A stretch of DNA of 13,814 nucleotides from Candidatus Omnitrophota bacterium (GTDB taxonomy: Bacteria > Omnitrophota > Koll11 > Tantalellales > Tantalellaceae). The DNA lies in the NCBI GenBank assembly GCA_015231715.1, contig JADGBB010000033.1:1-13814 (forward strand), written 5' to 3'. The notes beneath the pieces are model-generated. The model worked only from the letters and a program-made list of their open reading frames with translations, ran no database searches and had not been told where the DNA came from. The position numbers were made by a program, and so were the translations under genes. Position 1 is the first letter of the stretch, and each line of letters begins with the position of its first letter. Below are positions 1 to 5,485 of this stretch, in pieces.

Positions 1-118
1 AAAAGATGGACGCAGAAACTTTTTAATAAGAGTGTGATGCATAATAGCATGAATGTTGTTGTTAGTTCGCAATGTGAACGAATGGACAGGTTTATTTACT
101 TGACGTGTGCCTCTTTAT

Positions 119-166
119 GGGTGACCCTATTATTACATAGTTTCGGGGTCTGACCCTATTATTACA
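119..166. repeat. Paired REP-like palindromes with a 16-bp direct repeat
   Basis: The 16-mer TGACCCTATTATTACA occurs twice, at 122-137 and 151-166, 29 bp apart. Each copy overlaps a small palindrome: GGGTgACCC at 119-127 and GGGTCtGACCC at 146-156. A related sequence in the opposite orientation is at 13635-13652 near the other end of the window. The form (GGGTC palindrome followed by ATTATT) resembles REP-type elements mobilised by TnpA_REP (RAYT) transposases, but no such transposase is in the window. The second copy abuts the reading frame of the CopG-like protein downstream and may have replaced its original start region. The repeat is seen directly; its class is inferred. Confidence 0.6.
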
Positions 167-220
167 AATAAAAAACTATCGGCGAAAGAATTTGATCAGA
201 GTTTTGATTCAGGCGCAGAT

Positions 221-394
221 ATGTGGAACTCACTTGATACCGCCCATGTAAAAGTACAAAAAAAAACAAAAAGAATCAATATCGATTTTCCTGAAAAAAT
301 GCTAGACAAGATCGATAGCGAAGCTCAAAAGATAGGCGTTGCCCGCTCTGCTCTAATAAAATTATGGCTCGCCGAAAAACTCGAACACGCTTAA
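221..394 (+). CDS. BrnA/CopG-like ribbon-helix-helix antitoxin, probably 5'-truncated
   Basis: This 57-aa frame ends in a recognisable RHH/CopG-type segment: KRINIDFPEKMLDKIDSEA, then ARSALIKLWLAEKL. That pattern is typical of BrnA-family antitoxins, which bind DNA and neutralise the BrnT ribonuclease. Family-like sequence continues upstream in frame from about position 173 (KLSAKEFDQSFDSGAD), but there is no ATG, GTG or TTG between the stop at 122-124 and the ATG at 221. The native start therefore seems lost, with the REP-like repeat immediately upstream as the likely cause. ATG 221 has only a weak ribosome-binding site. No BrnT gene is visible upstream. The frame ends tail to tail with fic: the tetranucleotide TTAA at 391-394 supplies both stop codons. 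It may be a functional short RHH repressor or an orphan remnant; I favour remnant. Confidence 0.5.
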   Translation: MWNSLDTAHVKVQKKTKRINIDFPEKMLDKIDSEAQKIGVARSALIKLWLAEKLEHA

Positions 395-1422
395 TTCAAA
401 TAAATGGTTTCCATATACTTCTTCATATCAAAAATACGCACATACCATAACTTTCCTTTTTTATGCGCTTTTAGATGACCCCTGTTTATCAAATTACGCA
501 AGTAATCTTGCGAATAGTTATAAGCCTCAGCTAGTTCCCGCAAGGACAGGACCGCATCATTCGTTAATTTATCCTTTGAAGTGATTGTTAATTGTTTTAC
601 ACTATCCTCCAACCGCTTAATAAGAATATTTTCAAATTGGCTGAAATTAACATCTTTGATATATCTGTTAACGTCTTTAACGGTTAATTTCTTATTTTTC
701 TCTATGTCTTTATGCATTCTTTCAAAACACTCATCACAAGACTCTAGAGCGTTATAATATTTTTCTCTGTCACTTTTTGCTACACCTTTAATAGCTACAT
801 TAACAAAACCTTCACCTATCAAAAGATATGACAGCAATATACGTCCCACTCTCCCGTTCCCGTCTCTGAAAGGATGTATTGTTTCAAACCATACGTGCGA
901 AATAGCCGCCAATCGAACTGAATCCATTTCCTTATTTTTAAGTTGAGCATTTATCCACATGACAAAAATATCCATAGCCGCCTTAATCTTGTAGACATCT
1001 ATAGCATTAAAAGTTGCTTGTGAAACTTCTATATTGCCTCTTCTATATTCACCCAAGTCACCAAGATAAATACCCATATCCTTCTCATACCTCATTAGCA
1101 GCGTATGGATTTGTTTAATATCAGATATCCTTAAAATAAATTCTTTTTCTTTATATTGGTTGTGAGCATATTCGTACATGGAACTTGCCGACTCAAAGTA
1201 ACCCATAATTGAGGCGGTTTTTTCTTTATCTGTTTTTTTATTCCTTTCAAGAACATCCAAAAGATCATTCCTATTAGCAAAAACTCCTTCTATTGCTATA
1301 GAATTACGAATTTCATTCCTGAAAAGTGAATACCATTCCGCATTCGATACGTTTATAAAATCTTTCTTTTTCTTTCTCAAATTTTCAATCTGTTTTCTTA
1401 TTTGAAAACTTCTCATAGTCAC
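391..1422 (-). CDS. Fic-domain protein with C-terminal helix-turn-helix
   Basis: This is a 343-aa Fic/DOC-family protein, a family that usually transfers AMP from ATP to target hydroxyl groups. The catalytic motif HPFRDGNGRVGR is complete at residues 183-194. An N-terminal inhibitory motif of the (S/T)xxxE(G/N) type, SIAIEG, lies at residues 41-46, so this looks like a self-inhibited class II Fic. Residues about 290-340 form a separate HTH of the excisionase/MerR-like kind (LRELAEAYNYSQDYLRNLI, then a basic KAHKKGKLWYVR wing), suggesting DNA binding and possible autoregulation. The start is either GTG at 1422, five nt after an AGAGGTG ribosome-binding site, or ATG at 1416. The DNA there contains AGGTGACT twice in tandem. 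The gene has its own promoter. It converges on the CopG-like frame, overlapping by the shared stops. Its targets are unknown. Confidence 0.88.
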   Translation of the reverse strand: MTMRSFQIRKQIENLRKKKKDFINVSNAEWYSLFRNEIRNSIAIEGVFANRNDLLDVLERNKKTDKEKTASIMGYFESASSMYEYAHNQYKEKEFILRISDIKQIHTLLMRYEKDMGIYLGDLGEYRRGNIEVSQATFNAIDVYKIKAAMDIFVMWINAQLKNKEMDSVRLAAISHVWFETIHPFRDGNGRVGRILLSYLLIGEGFVNVAIKGVAKSDREKYYNALESCDECFERMHKDIEKNKKLTVKDVNRYIKDVNFSQFENILIKRLEDSVKQLTITSKDKLTNDAVLSLRELAEAYNYSQDYLRNLINRGHLKAHKKGKLWYVRIFDMKKYMETIYLN

Positions 1423-1442
1423 CTAGTCACCTCTTACATTAT

Positions 1443-1541
1443 TTTGCGAACCATAATAATTCAACAAATAAACATAACATGTTATATCCCTTGATTTTAT
1501 GTAAATAGTACATTTCCGAACCTTTTGCTATGGTTCGCAAA
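1443..1541. repeat. Long-range 13-bp inverted repeat in the fic leader
   Basis: TTTGCGAACCATA at 1443-1455 is matched by its exact reverse complement TATGGTTCGCAAA at 1529-1541, with 73 bp between. A shorter related CCGAACC lies at 1516-1522. The distal arm sits just downstream of the fic -10 box, over the predicted transcription start. The proximal arm ends about 15 nt before the ribosome-binding site. Either two operator half-sites for a repressor (possibly the Fic HTH itself) or an mRNA stem closing the leader near the ribosome-binding site would explain it. The repeat is seen; its role is inferred. Confidence 0.65.
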
Positions 1542-1542
1542 T

Positions 1543-1571
1543 AATATACCATGCAATAAAAGTAAAATCAA
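1543..1571 (-). promoter_or_regulatory. Predicted fic promoter
   Basis: On the minus strand TTGATT (1566-1571) is followed after 17 bp by TATATT (1543-1548), with a TGG extended -10 in front. Transcription would begin near 1536 and give a leader of about 115 nt. No experimental support is available. Confidence 0.5.
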
Positions 1572-1660
1572 ATTTCAGATCGTATTCTGATGCCATTTAC
1601 TTTATTAAACATTGCCTCACTCTAATTACAAGTGGCACTGTTTTTGGGGGGAAGGTCAAT

Positions 1661-1909
1661 TTAAACTGACTTTTCAAAAATAGAATTTGATTCATATTCC
1701 GCAACAAATTCTTTCCAGTTGATTGGGGCTGCCTTCATCTTTTCTTGGGATATTTTTTCTTCAGCAAAGATTTTTTCCTCAAGATCCAAATGCAAGCTTT
1801 TATCTATTACAACCCTTCTAGGCAAAAAATCTGTTCCGGCATTATCCATTACTCCATTTGCCGAAAACAGGTTAGATCCGATCATCGCCAAAATAATAGC
1901 TATTTTCAT
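1661..1909 (-). CDS. Small exported protein of unknown function
   Basis: This 82-aa protein begins with a short basic residue and a hydrophobic stretch (MKIAIILAMIGSNLFSANG), which reads as a signal peptide with likely cleavage after about residue 19. There is no lipobox cysteine. The mature part is about 60 residues, charged and helix-prone, with no motif I recognise and no cysteines. The gene is credible because it has an ideal AGGAGG ribosome-binding site five nt before ATG and a strong promoter with an operator-like palindrome. It stands alone between the tRNA-Gln terminator and fic. A small periplasmic stress or metal-response protein would fit such control, but nothing in the sequence shows this. 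Confidence 0.7.
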   Translation of the reverse strand: MKIAIILAMIGSNLFSANGVMDNAGTDFLPRRVVIDKSLHLDLEEKIFAEEKISQEKMKAAPINWKEFVAEYESNSIFEKSV

Positions 1910-1936
1910 AACAACCTCCTTTATTCATAACAATTA

Positions 1937-1966
1937 AATGATACCATTTCGGTATCATTATGTCAA
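1937..1966 (-). promoter_or_regulatory. Promoter with embedded operator palindrome for the small exported protein
   Basis: On the minus strand a perfect -35 TTGACA (1961-1966) is followed after exactly 17 bp by TATCAT (1938-1943). A palindrome with perfect 9-bp arms, AATGATACC and GGTATCATT around a 5-nt centre (1937-1959), fills the spacer and covers the -10 box. That is the classic position for a repressor operator. I cannot assign the regulator family from the half-site. Confidence 0.72.
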
Positions 1967-1967
1967 C

Positions 1968-1995
1968 AAAAAAATAGAGACCTAATGTCCCTATT
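1968..1995 (-). terminator. Rho-independent terminator of tRNA-Gln
   Basis: On the minus strand ATAGGGAC, a 5-nt loop and GTCTCTAT form an 8-bp stem with one G-T pair, directly followed by seven T. It begins about 5 nt after the tRNA CCA end and ends one base before the -35 box of the next gene. Confidence 0.8.
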
Positions 1996-1999
1996 TATT

Positions 2000-2074
2000 T
2001 GGCTGGGATGCCTGGACTCGAACCAGAAACGGAAGAACCAGAATCTTCTGTGTTACCAATTACACCACATCCCA
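2000..2074 (-). tRNA. tRNA-Gln (anticodon CTG)
   Basis: A complete 75-nt cloverleaf is visible with the CCA end encoded. The acceptor arm TGGGATG/CATCCCA pairs perfectly, with G as discriminator base. The D stem is GTGT/ACAC with GG in the loop. The anticodon stem GAAGA/TCTTC encloses the loop TTCTGGT, placing anticodon CTG at 2039-2041 of the plus strand. The T stem encloses TTCGAGT. The U1-A72 first pair and G73 are usual for bacterial tRNA-Gln. Position 37 is G, where tRNA-Gln often has A. It has its own promoter and terminator and lies downstream of gltX, which may charge it. Confidence 0.95.
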
Positions 2075-2108
2075 ACAATAATTAAAAAGATCGTTATCAA
2101 GAGAGAGC

Positions 2109-2138
2109 ATTATACCTAAAAGTACTATATAAATTCAA
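2109..2138 (-). promoter_or_regulatory. Predicted promoter of tRNA-Gln inside the vapC 3' end
   Basis: On the minus strand TTGAAT (2133-2138) and a perfect TATAAT (2109-2114) are 18 bp apart. The -35 box lies within the last codons of the PIN-toxin gene. Transcription would start near 2102, some 28 nt before the tRNA. Confidence 0.6.
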
Positions 2139-2538
2139 CCTTTTTTAGTTCCTTCTTGGCTTTTTCCGCTAGAATCTTATCTGAGGTTACAAATATGTCC
2201 GCTTCAGATATATATCCCGAAGCGAGTTGTATGCTATCCAAAGTTTTTATCTCATGCTTGTTAATTATTTTTATCGACCTTTCAACAAGCAATTCTGACC
2301 AGTTTACTTTTTGAAATGCAAACAAATCTATTTGAAATTCTTTGAAAATATCCGCTGATTGAGCCGGACTAATAATTTTTTCTCGGACTTTTCTTTTTAA
2401 GGCGGAAGCAATCTCCAAGCCGACAACAGGAGCAACTACTATTTCCGATACTGATTCTAAAAAATGATACAATTCATGTGAGCCTTTTTCGTATGTATAC
2501 CTTTTTAGTAAAGCTGAAGTATCAATAAACGCTTTCAA
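2125..2538 (-). CDS. vapC: PIN-domain ribonuclease toxin (VapC-like)
   Basis: This 137-aa protein is the usual length for a VapC toxin. PIN-domain acidic residues are in order: D6 in FIDTSALLK, E43 in GLEIASALK, D102 in LDSIQLAS and D121 in FVTSDKILA. PIN toxins are Mg-dependent RNases that often cut tRNA or rRNA, and they stay inactive while bound to the antitoxin. The start overlaps the antitoxin stop by ATGA, so the pair is translationally coupled. It sits between gltX and tRNA-Gln. The acidic set looks complete, so I expect an active enzyme; its target cannot be told from the sequence. Confidence 0.9.
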   Translation of the reverse strand: MKAFIDTSALLKRYTYEKGSHELYHFLESVSEIVVAPVVGLEIASALKRKVREKIISPAQSADIFKEFQIDLFAFQKVNWSELLVERSIKIINKHEIKTLDSIQLASGYISEADIFVTSDKILAEKAKKELKKVEFI

Positions 2539-2771
2539 AGCCTTTGCTCCAGTCTATCCTTTAGAACAGCGTCGGAAAGGGATTCTCCGTTTTTTAGATG
2601 AATTCTCTTTACTTCTCTTTTCCAGGCAGGCCTTGTGATATTCTCATTATGGGGGAAAATATCCGCTACGGGAATATTTCTTTCTTTAAGGACTAAATGT
2701 TCTCCGTTTTTGACCTTTTTCATATATTTCGACATATTATGCGAAAACTCTCGGATATTTACTGAAGTCAT
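2535..2771 (-). CDS. Phd/YefM-type antitoxin partner of VapC
   Basis: This 78-aa protein has the Phd/YefM pattern: an N-terminal SVNIREFSHNMSKYMKKVK segment followed by GEHLVLKERNIPVADIFP. In the family this N-terminal fold binds operator DNA, and the C-terminal tail masks the toxin. The ribosome-binding site GGAGG is six nt before ATG. Its promoter overlaps the end of gltX and carries two short dyads suited to autorepression. The gene overlaps vapC by ATGA. Together they form an ordinary type II module. Confidence 0.88.
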   Translation of the reverse strand: MTSVNIREFSHNMSKYMKKVKNGEHLVLKERNIPVADIFPHNENITRPAWKREVKRIHLKNGESLSDAVLKDRLEQRL

Positions 2772-2789
2772 ATGCTACCTCCGAAATAA

Positions 2790-2818
2790 AGTATAACATT
2801 ATGTAAGACATTTGTCAA
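2790..2818 (-). promoter_or_regulatory. Promoter and candidate operators of the toxin-antitoxin pair
   Basis: On the minus strand TTGACA (2813-2818) and TATACT (2790-2795) are 17 bp apart. The -35 box includes the gltX stop codon TGA. Two short dyads, ACAT-t-ATGT (2796-2804) and GACA-tt-TGTC (2807-2816), lie in and beside the spacer and are candidate antitoxin-binding sites. Confidence 0.7.
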
Positions 2819-4095
2819 ACATTTTTCAATATTCGCTCGATGGTCCGATCTTTACCTAAGAGCTCCATCATCTCGAACAGGCCGCAGCCTTGGGTTTTGC
2901 CGCTTATAGCCATGCGGGTTGGGTGTATTATTCCGGCGGCTTTGAGGCTCCGTTCTTCTGCTATTTCTCTGCATACATTTTCTATAGACTCTTTATTGTA
3001 ATCAGTTATTTTTTCAAGTCTTTCGGCAAAGATCTTTATGTTTTGTTTATTGTCTTCGACATCAAGGAATTTGCTTTTTCCTTTTTCATCATAAACATAT
3101 TCATCAATAAAAAAACAATCGATCAATACAGCTATTTCCTGGGCTGTTTTACCGCGCATTTTGTATTGATCAAGAATTTTTTCTAAATAGGCGTTATCGA
3201 TCTTATCTTCTGCAATGCCTAATTTTATCAGCTGTTTTTTTACAGGGTCAACAAGTTCTCTGCTTTCTTTTTTCATTAAATACTCGCCGTTCATCCATCT
3301 CAGTTTTTGTATATCGAATTTTGATTGAACGCCTGTCATATCAACAATATCAAACAATTCAACGGCTTCAGGCAAAGACAATATTTCTTTATCAGATTTA
3401 GGACTCCAGCCCAAGAACATCAAATAATTGATCATAGCTTCAGGCAAAAAACCCTCGGCCTTGTATTCTTCAACCGAAACTCCACCGTGTCTTTTAGAAA
3501 GTTTCGCCCCGTCCTGTCCCATTATCAAAGGCATATGACCGAATTTTGGAAGTGTTTTGCCGAAAGCCTCATAAAATATTATCTGTTTAGGAGTATTTGA
3601 AATATGATCGTCGCCCCTGATAATGTGAGTTATCTCCAGTTCCGAATCATCTACACAGCAGCAAAAATTATACGCGGGCGAGCCGTCGCTTTTTATCATT
3701 ACCTGATCTTTAATTTCGTCGGTATTAAAAGTTATCTTACCGTGTATCATATCATCGATAACAATATCACGGCCTTTATCGACTTTGTAAATAATAGCTT
3801 CGCCCTCTTTATAAGCCTTACCTTCATTCAAGAGCTGTTCGGCTTTGGCCCGATACAATGGAAATCTATCGCTTTGTTTTATAGGGTCTTCATCCCAATC
3901 AAGTCCGAGCCATTTCAAGTCTTCAAGTATTTCATCTAGAAATTCTTTTTTACTTCTCGTTTGATCTGTATCTTCTACTCTTAAAAGATATTTACCGTTA
4001 TTCTTGCGCGCGAAAAGCCAGTTGAATAAGGCTGTTCTGGCGCTGCCTAGGTGTAAAAATCCTGTGGGGCTTGGGGCGAAACGTACTTTTATCAT
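2815..4095 (-). CDS. gltX: Glutamyl-tRNA synthetase, compact form
   Basis: This class I synthetase joins glutamate to tRNA-Glu. The HIGH-like motif is HLGS (residues 15-18, after FAPSPTGFL), and the KMSKS-like motif is KLSKRHGG at about 198-205. DDHISNTPKQ and the C-terminal helical anticodon-binding region are also present. I choose ATG 4095 over ATG 4110 because GGAGG lies eight nt before 4095 and inside the first codons of the longer version. The protein is 426 aa, shorter than the usual 460-500. The missing length is mostly between the two signature motifs, where sequence runs from KAYKEGEAIIYKV straight to DQVMIKSDGSPAYNF. The Cys-x-Cys zinc-type region found in many GluRS is absent. With tRNA-Gln nearby it could be non-discriminating, but the sequence does not decide this. 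Confidence 0.95.
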   Translation of the reverse strand: MIKVRFAPSPTGFLHLGSARTALFNWLFARKNNGKYLLRVEDTDQTRSKKEFLDEILEDLKWLGLDWDEDPIKQSDRFPLYRAKAEQLLNEGKAYKEGEAIIYKVDKGRDIVIDDMIHGKITFNTDEIKDQVMIKSDGSPAYNFCCCVDDSELEITHIIRGDDHISNTPKQIIFYEAFGKTLPKFGHMPLIMGQDGAKLSKRHGGVSVEEYKAEGFLPEAMINYLMFLGWSPKSDKEILSLPEAVELFDIVDMTGVQSKFDIQKLRWMNGEYLMKKESRELVDPVKKQLIKLGIAEDKIDNAYLEKILDQYKMRGKTAQEIAVLIDCFFIDEYVYDEKGKSKFLDVEDNKQNIKIFAERLEKITDYNKESIENVCREIAEERSLKAAGIIHPTRMAISGKTQGCGLFEMMELLGKDRTIERILKNV

Positions 4096-4126
4096 TTCTA
4101 AATCCTCCATGTAATAGTGAAAATAA

Positions 4127-4176
4127 GGGGACAGGTGTTAAATTTTAGCGCAATACGCTAGCTAACACCTGTCCCC
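4127..4176. repeat. REP-type hairpin element between vorC and gltX
   Basis: GGGGACAGGTGTTA (4127-4140) is matched perfectly by TAACACCTGTCCCC (4163-4176). Inside, TAGCG (4146-4150) pairs with CGCTA (4156-4160) around CAATA. The result is a 14-bp stem, an asymmetric internal loop and a 5-bp tip. There is no T-run, so it is not a standard terminator. It lies 32 nt downstream of the vorC stop and 31 nt upstream of the preferred gltX start. It could block 3' exonucleases or tune readthrough. The palindrome is certain; the class (REP/RAYT-like) is inferred. Confidence 0.8.
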
Positions 4177-4192
4177 AAACTTAAAGGCCTAT

Positions 4193-4217
4193 ATCCTTTG
4201 CCTTCGGCTCAGGATGA
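4193..4217. repeat. Dispersed palindromic repeat forming the vorC 3' end
   Basis: On the minus strand this reads TCATCCTGAGC followed by CGAAGGCAAAGGAT. It forms ATCCT/AGGAT and GCC/GGC stems. It resembles a short intergenic repeat (TCATCCTGAG...GAAGGAT) that I know from many bacterial genomes. The first bases encode the last two serines of vorC, and TGA of the repeat is the stop codon (4209-4211). Confidence 0.55.
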
Positions 4218-4760
4218 CTGGTTTGATGCAATCTCTATTCCGCGGGTTATGGCTTTTATGTTTATTGGGACTAGCTCTTTTCTTTTGCCGGCCATATTGC
4301 GGGCTGTTTGTTCTAGTATTTCTTTTGAAATAATATTTCTTCTTTTTGCTACGATTGCGGCCGCTATTATGTTCGCTACTTTTATATTTCCAAGTTTTAA
4401 TGCTTCTTCAGTCAAAGAAACTTCTATAATATCTATATCTTTTCTTTTAATTCTTTCATCACATAAGGAAGTATTAAGAACTAAAAGTCCTCCCTTAACT
4501 ATTTTGTCTCCAAACTTTATTAGTGACGGCCCATTCATTATTATGCAGGATGTTGGGTTTTCGATAAAAGGATTTGCTATCGGCTCCGTACTCATTTTCA
4601 CAAAAGAATGTGCCGTACCTCCGCGAACTTCCGCACCGTATGAAGGCAGATAAGTAACTTCATAACCTGATGCCATAGCGGCATTCGCGAAAAATTTTCC
4701 CAAGACCATTACGCCTTGACCGCCAAAACCCGCTGTAAGAATTGATTCGTTTATTTTCAT
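4209..4760 (-). CDS. vorC: 2-oxoacid:ferredoxin oxidoreductase, gamma subunit
   Basis: This 183-aa protein has the gamma-subunit fold of pyruvate/ketoisovalerate ferredoxin oxidoreductases. The N-terminal GFGGQGVMVLGKFFANAAM motif (from residue 11) and SYGAEVRGGTAHSFV are diagnostic. In the complex it helps bind CoA and organise the alpha and beta subunits. It starts four bases within vorA (ATGA overlap), which fits fixed stoichiometry. The last residues, NQSS and the stop, fall in a dispersed palindromic repeat, so the C-terminus may have been rewritten by repeat insertion. It would equally be annotated korC; the sequence does not settle the substrate. Confidence 0.93.
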   Translation of the reverse strand: MKINESILTAGFGGQGVMVLGKFFANAAMASGYEVTYLPSYGAEVRGGTAHSFVKMSTEPIANPFIENPTSCIIMNGPSLIKFGDKIVKGGLLVLNTSLCDERIKRKDIDIIEVSLTEEALKLGNIKVANIIAAAIVAKRRNIISKEILEQTARNMAGKRKELVPINIKAITRGIEIASNQSS

Positions 4761-5485
4761 CCTTTTATAACTCCCAATGGATATTCTTTTACTATATCAT
4801 TGTCTATACGTTCAAGTGAATCAGCCGGGCTCATGCCCCAATAAGTAGGACATGCCGATAGTACTTCTACCATCGAAAAACCTTTTTTAGCTAATTGTAT
4901 TTCGAAAGATTTCTTTATCGCTCTTTTAGTTGCCATTATACCTTTAGGTGAACTTGCTGCTGTCCTTTCAAGATAAGTAACGCCGGGCAATACTGCCATC
5001 ATTTCTGTTATCTTTATCGGGAACCCCTCTTTATCTGTTCGCCTGGTAAATTGTGATGTTGCGGTTCTCTGCCCTATAAGTGTCGTAGGCGCCATCTGTC
5101 CGCCTGTCATACCGTAAACACCGTTATTAACAAAAATAACTGATATGTTTTCACCGCGGTTACCGGCATGAATGATCTCCGCAGTTCCTATAGCCGCAAG
5201 GTCTCCGTCGCCTTGATATGTAAAAACCAAACTATCTTTATGTATTCTTTTTATCGCCGTGGCAACAGCGGGGGTTCTCCCGTGAGCGGCTTCTGTTGTA
5301 TCAAAATCCCAATAATCATAAGCTAATACAGAACAGCCTACCGGTGCCACTGCTATAGTAGTATCACGCATGCCCATTTCATCAATAACTTCGCATATTA
5401 TACGATGAATAATACCATGCCCGCATCCCGGACAATAATGGGTATAAACATCTTTCATCGATTCAGGTTTTTTGTGATGTTTCAT
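4757..5485 (-). CDS. vorA: 2-oxoacid:ferredoxin oxidoreductase, TPP-binding beta subunit
   Basis: The 242-aa beta subunit binds thiamine diphosphate and an iron-sulfur cluster and carries out decarboxylation of the 2-oxoacid. Cluster-type cysteines appear in HYCPGCGHG (18-22) and near the C-terminus in CPTYWG. The TPP motif begins GDGD (92-95) and continues to NNGVYGMTGGQ. I choose ATG 5485 rather than ATG 5539: GAGG is six nt upstream, and the start overlaps the vorB stop by ATGA. The extra 18 residues of the longer form are hydrophilic and derive from repeated DNA. The CPGCGHG plus APVGCSV pattern is the one commonly labelled VorA or KorB. Confidence 0.94.
   Translation of the reverse strand: MKHHKKPESMKDVYTHYCPGCGHGIIHRIICEVIDEMGMRDTTIAVAPVGCSVLAYDYWDFDTTEAAHGRTPAVATAIKRIHKDSLVFTYQGDGDLAAIGTAEIIHAGNRGENISVIFVNNGVYGMTGGQMAPTTLIGQRTATSQFTRRTDKEGFPIKITEMMAVLPGVTYLERTAASSPKGIMATKRAIKKSFEIQLAKKGFSMVEVLSACPTYWGMSPADSLERIDNDIVKEYPLGVIKG

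Larger units (their letters stand above)
1423..1660. other. Intergenic region between fic and the small secreted-protein gene
   Basis: I see no gene in these 238 bases. They hold the fic promoter and its long-range inverted repeat. They also hold a weak stem (AAAGTAAA at 1558-1565 against TTTACTTT at 1596-1603, with TCAGA/TCTGA inside at 1575-1590) and a run of six G at 1646-1651. The weak stem could end transcription of the small upstream gene, but it is AT-rich and lacks a clear U-run. Confidence 0.5.

Noticed and set aside
1..153. 50-codon open frame at the left edge, plus strand
   Set aside because: It runs into the REP-like repeats and does not read like a protein. Other frames stop within about 40 bases, so no gene is claimed at the left edge.
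1558..1603. Stem-loop as terminator of the small exported-protein gene
   Set aside because: The stem is AT-rich with internal mismatched loops and no convincing U-run; kept only as a remark in the intergenic entry.
4198..4653. Plus-strand open frames opposite gltX, vor genes, dxs, xseA and rny
   Set aside because: They lie wholly on the complement of well-supported genes, have no ribosome-binding sites or family motifs, and are explained as reverse-strand shadows.
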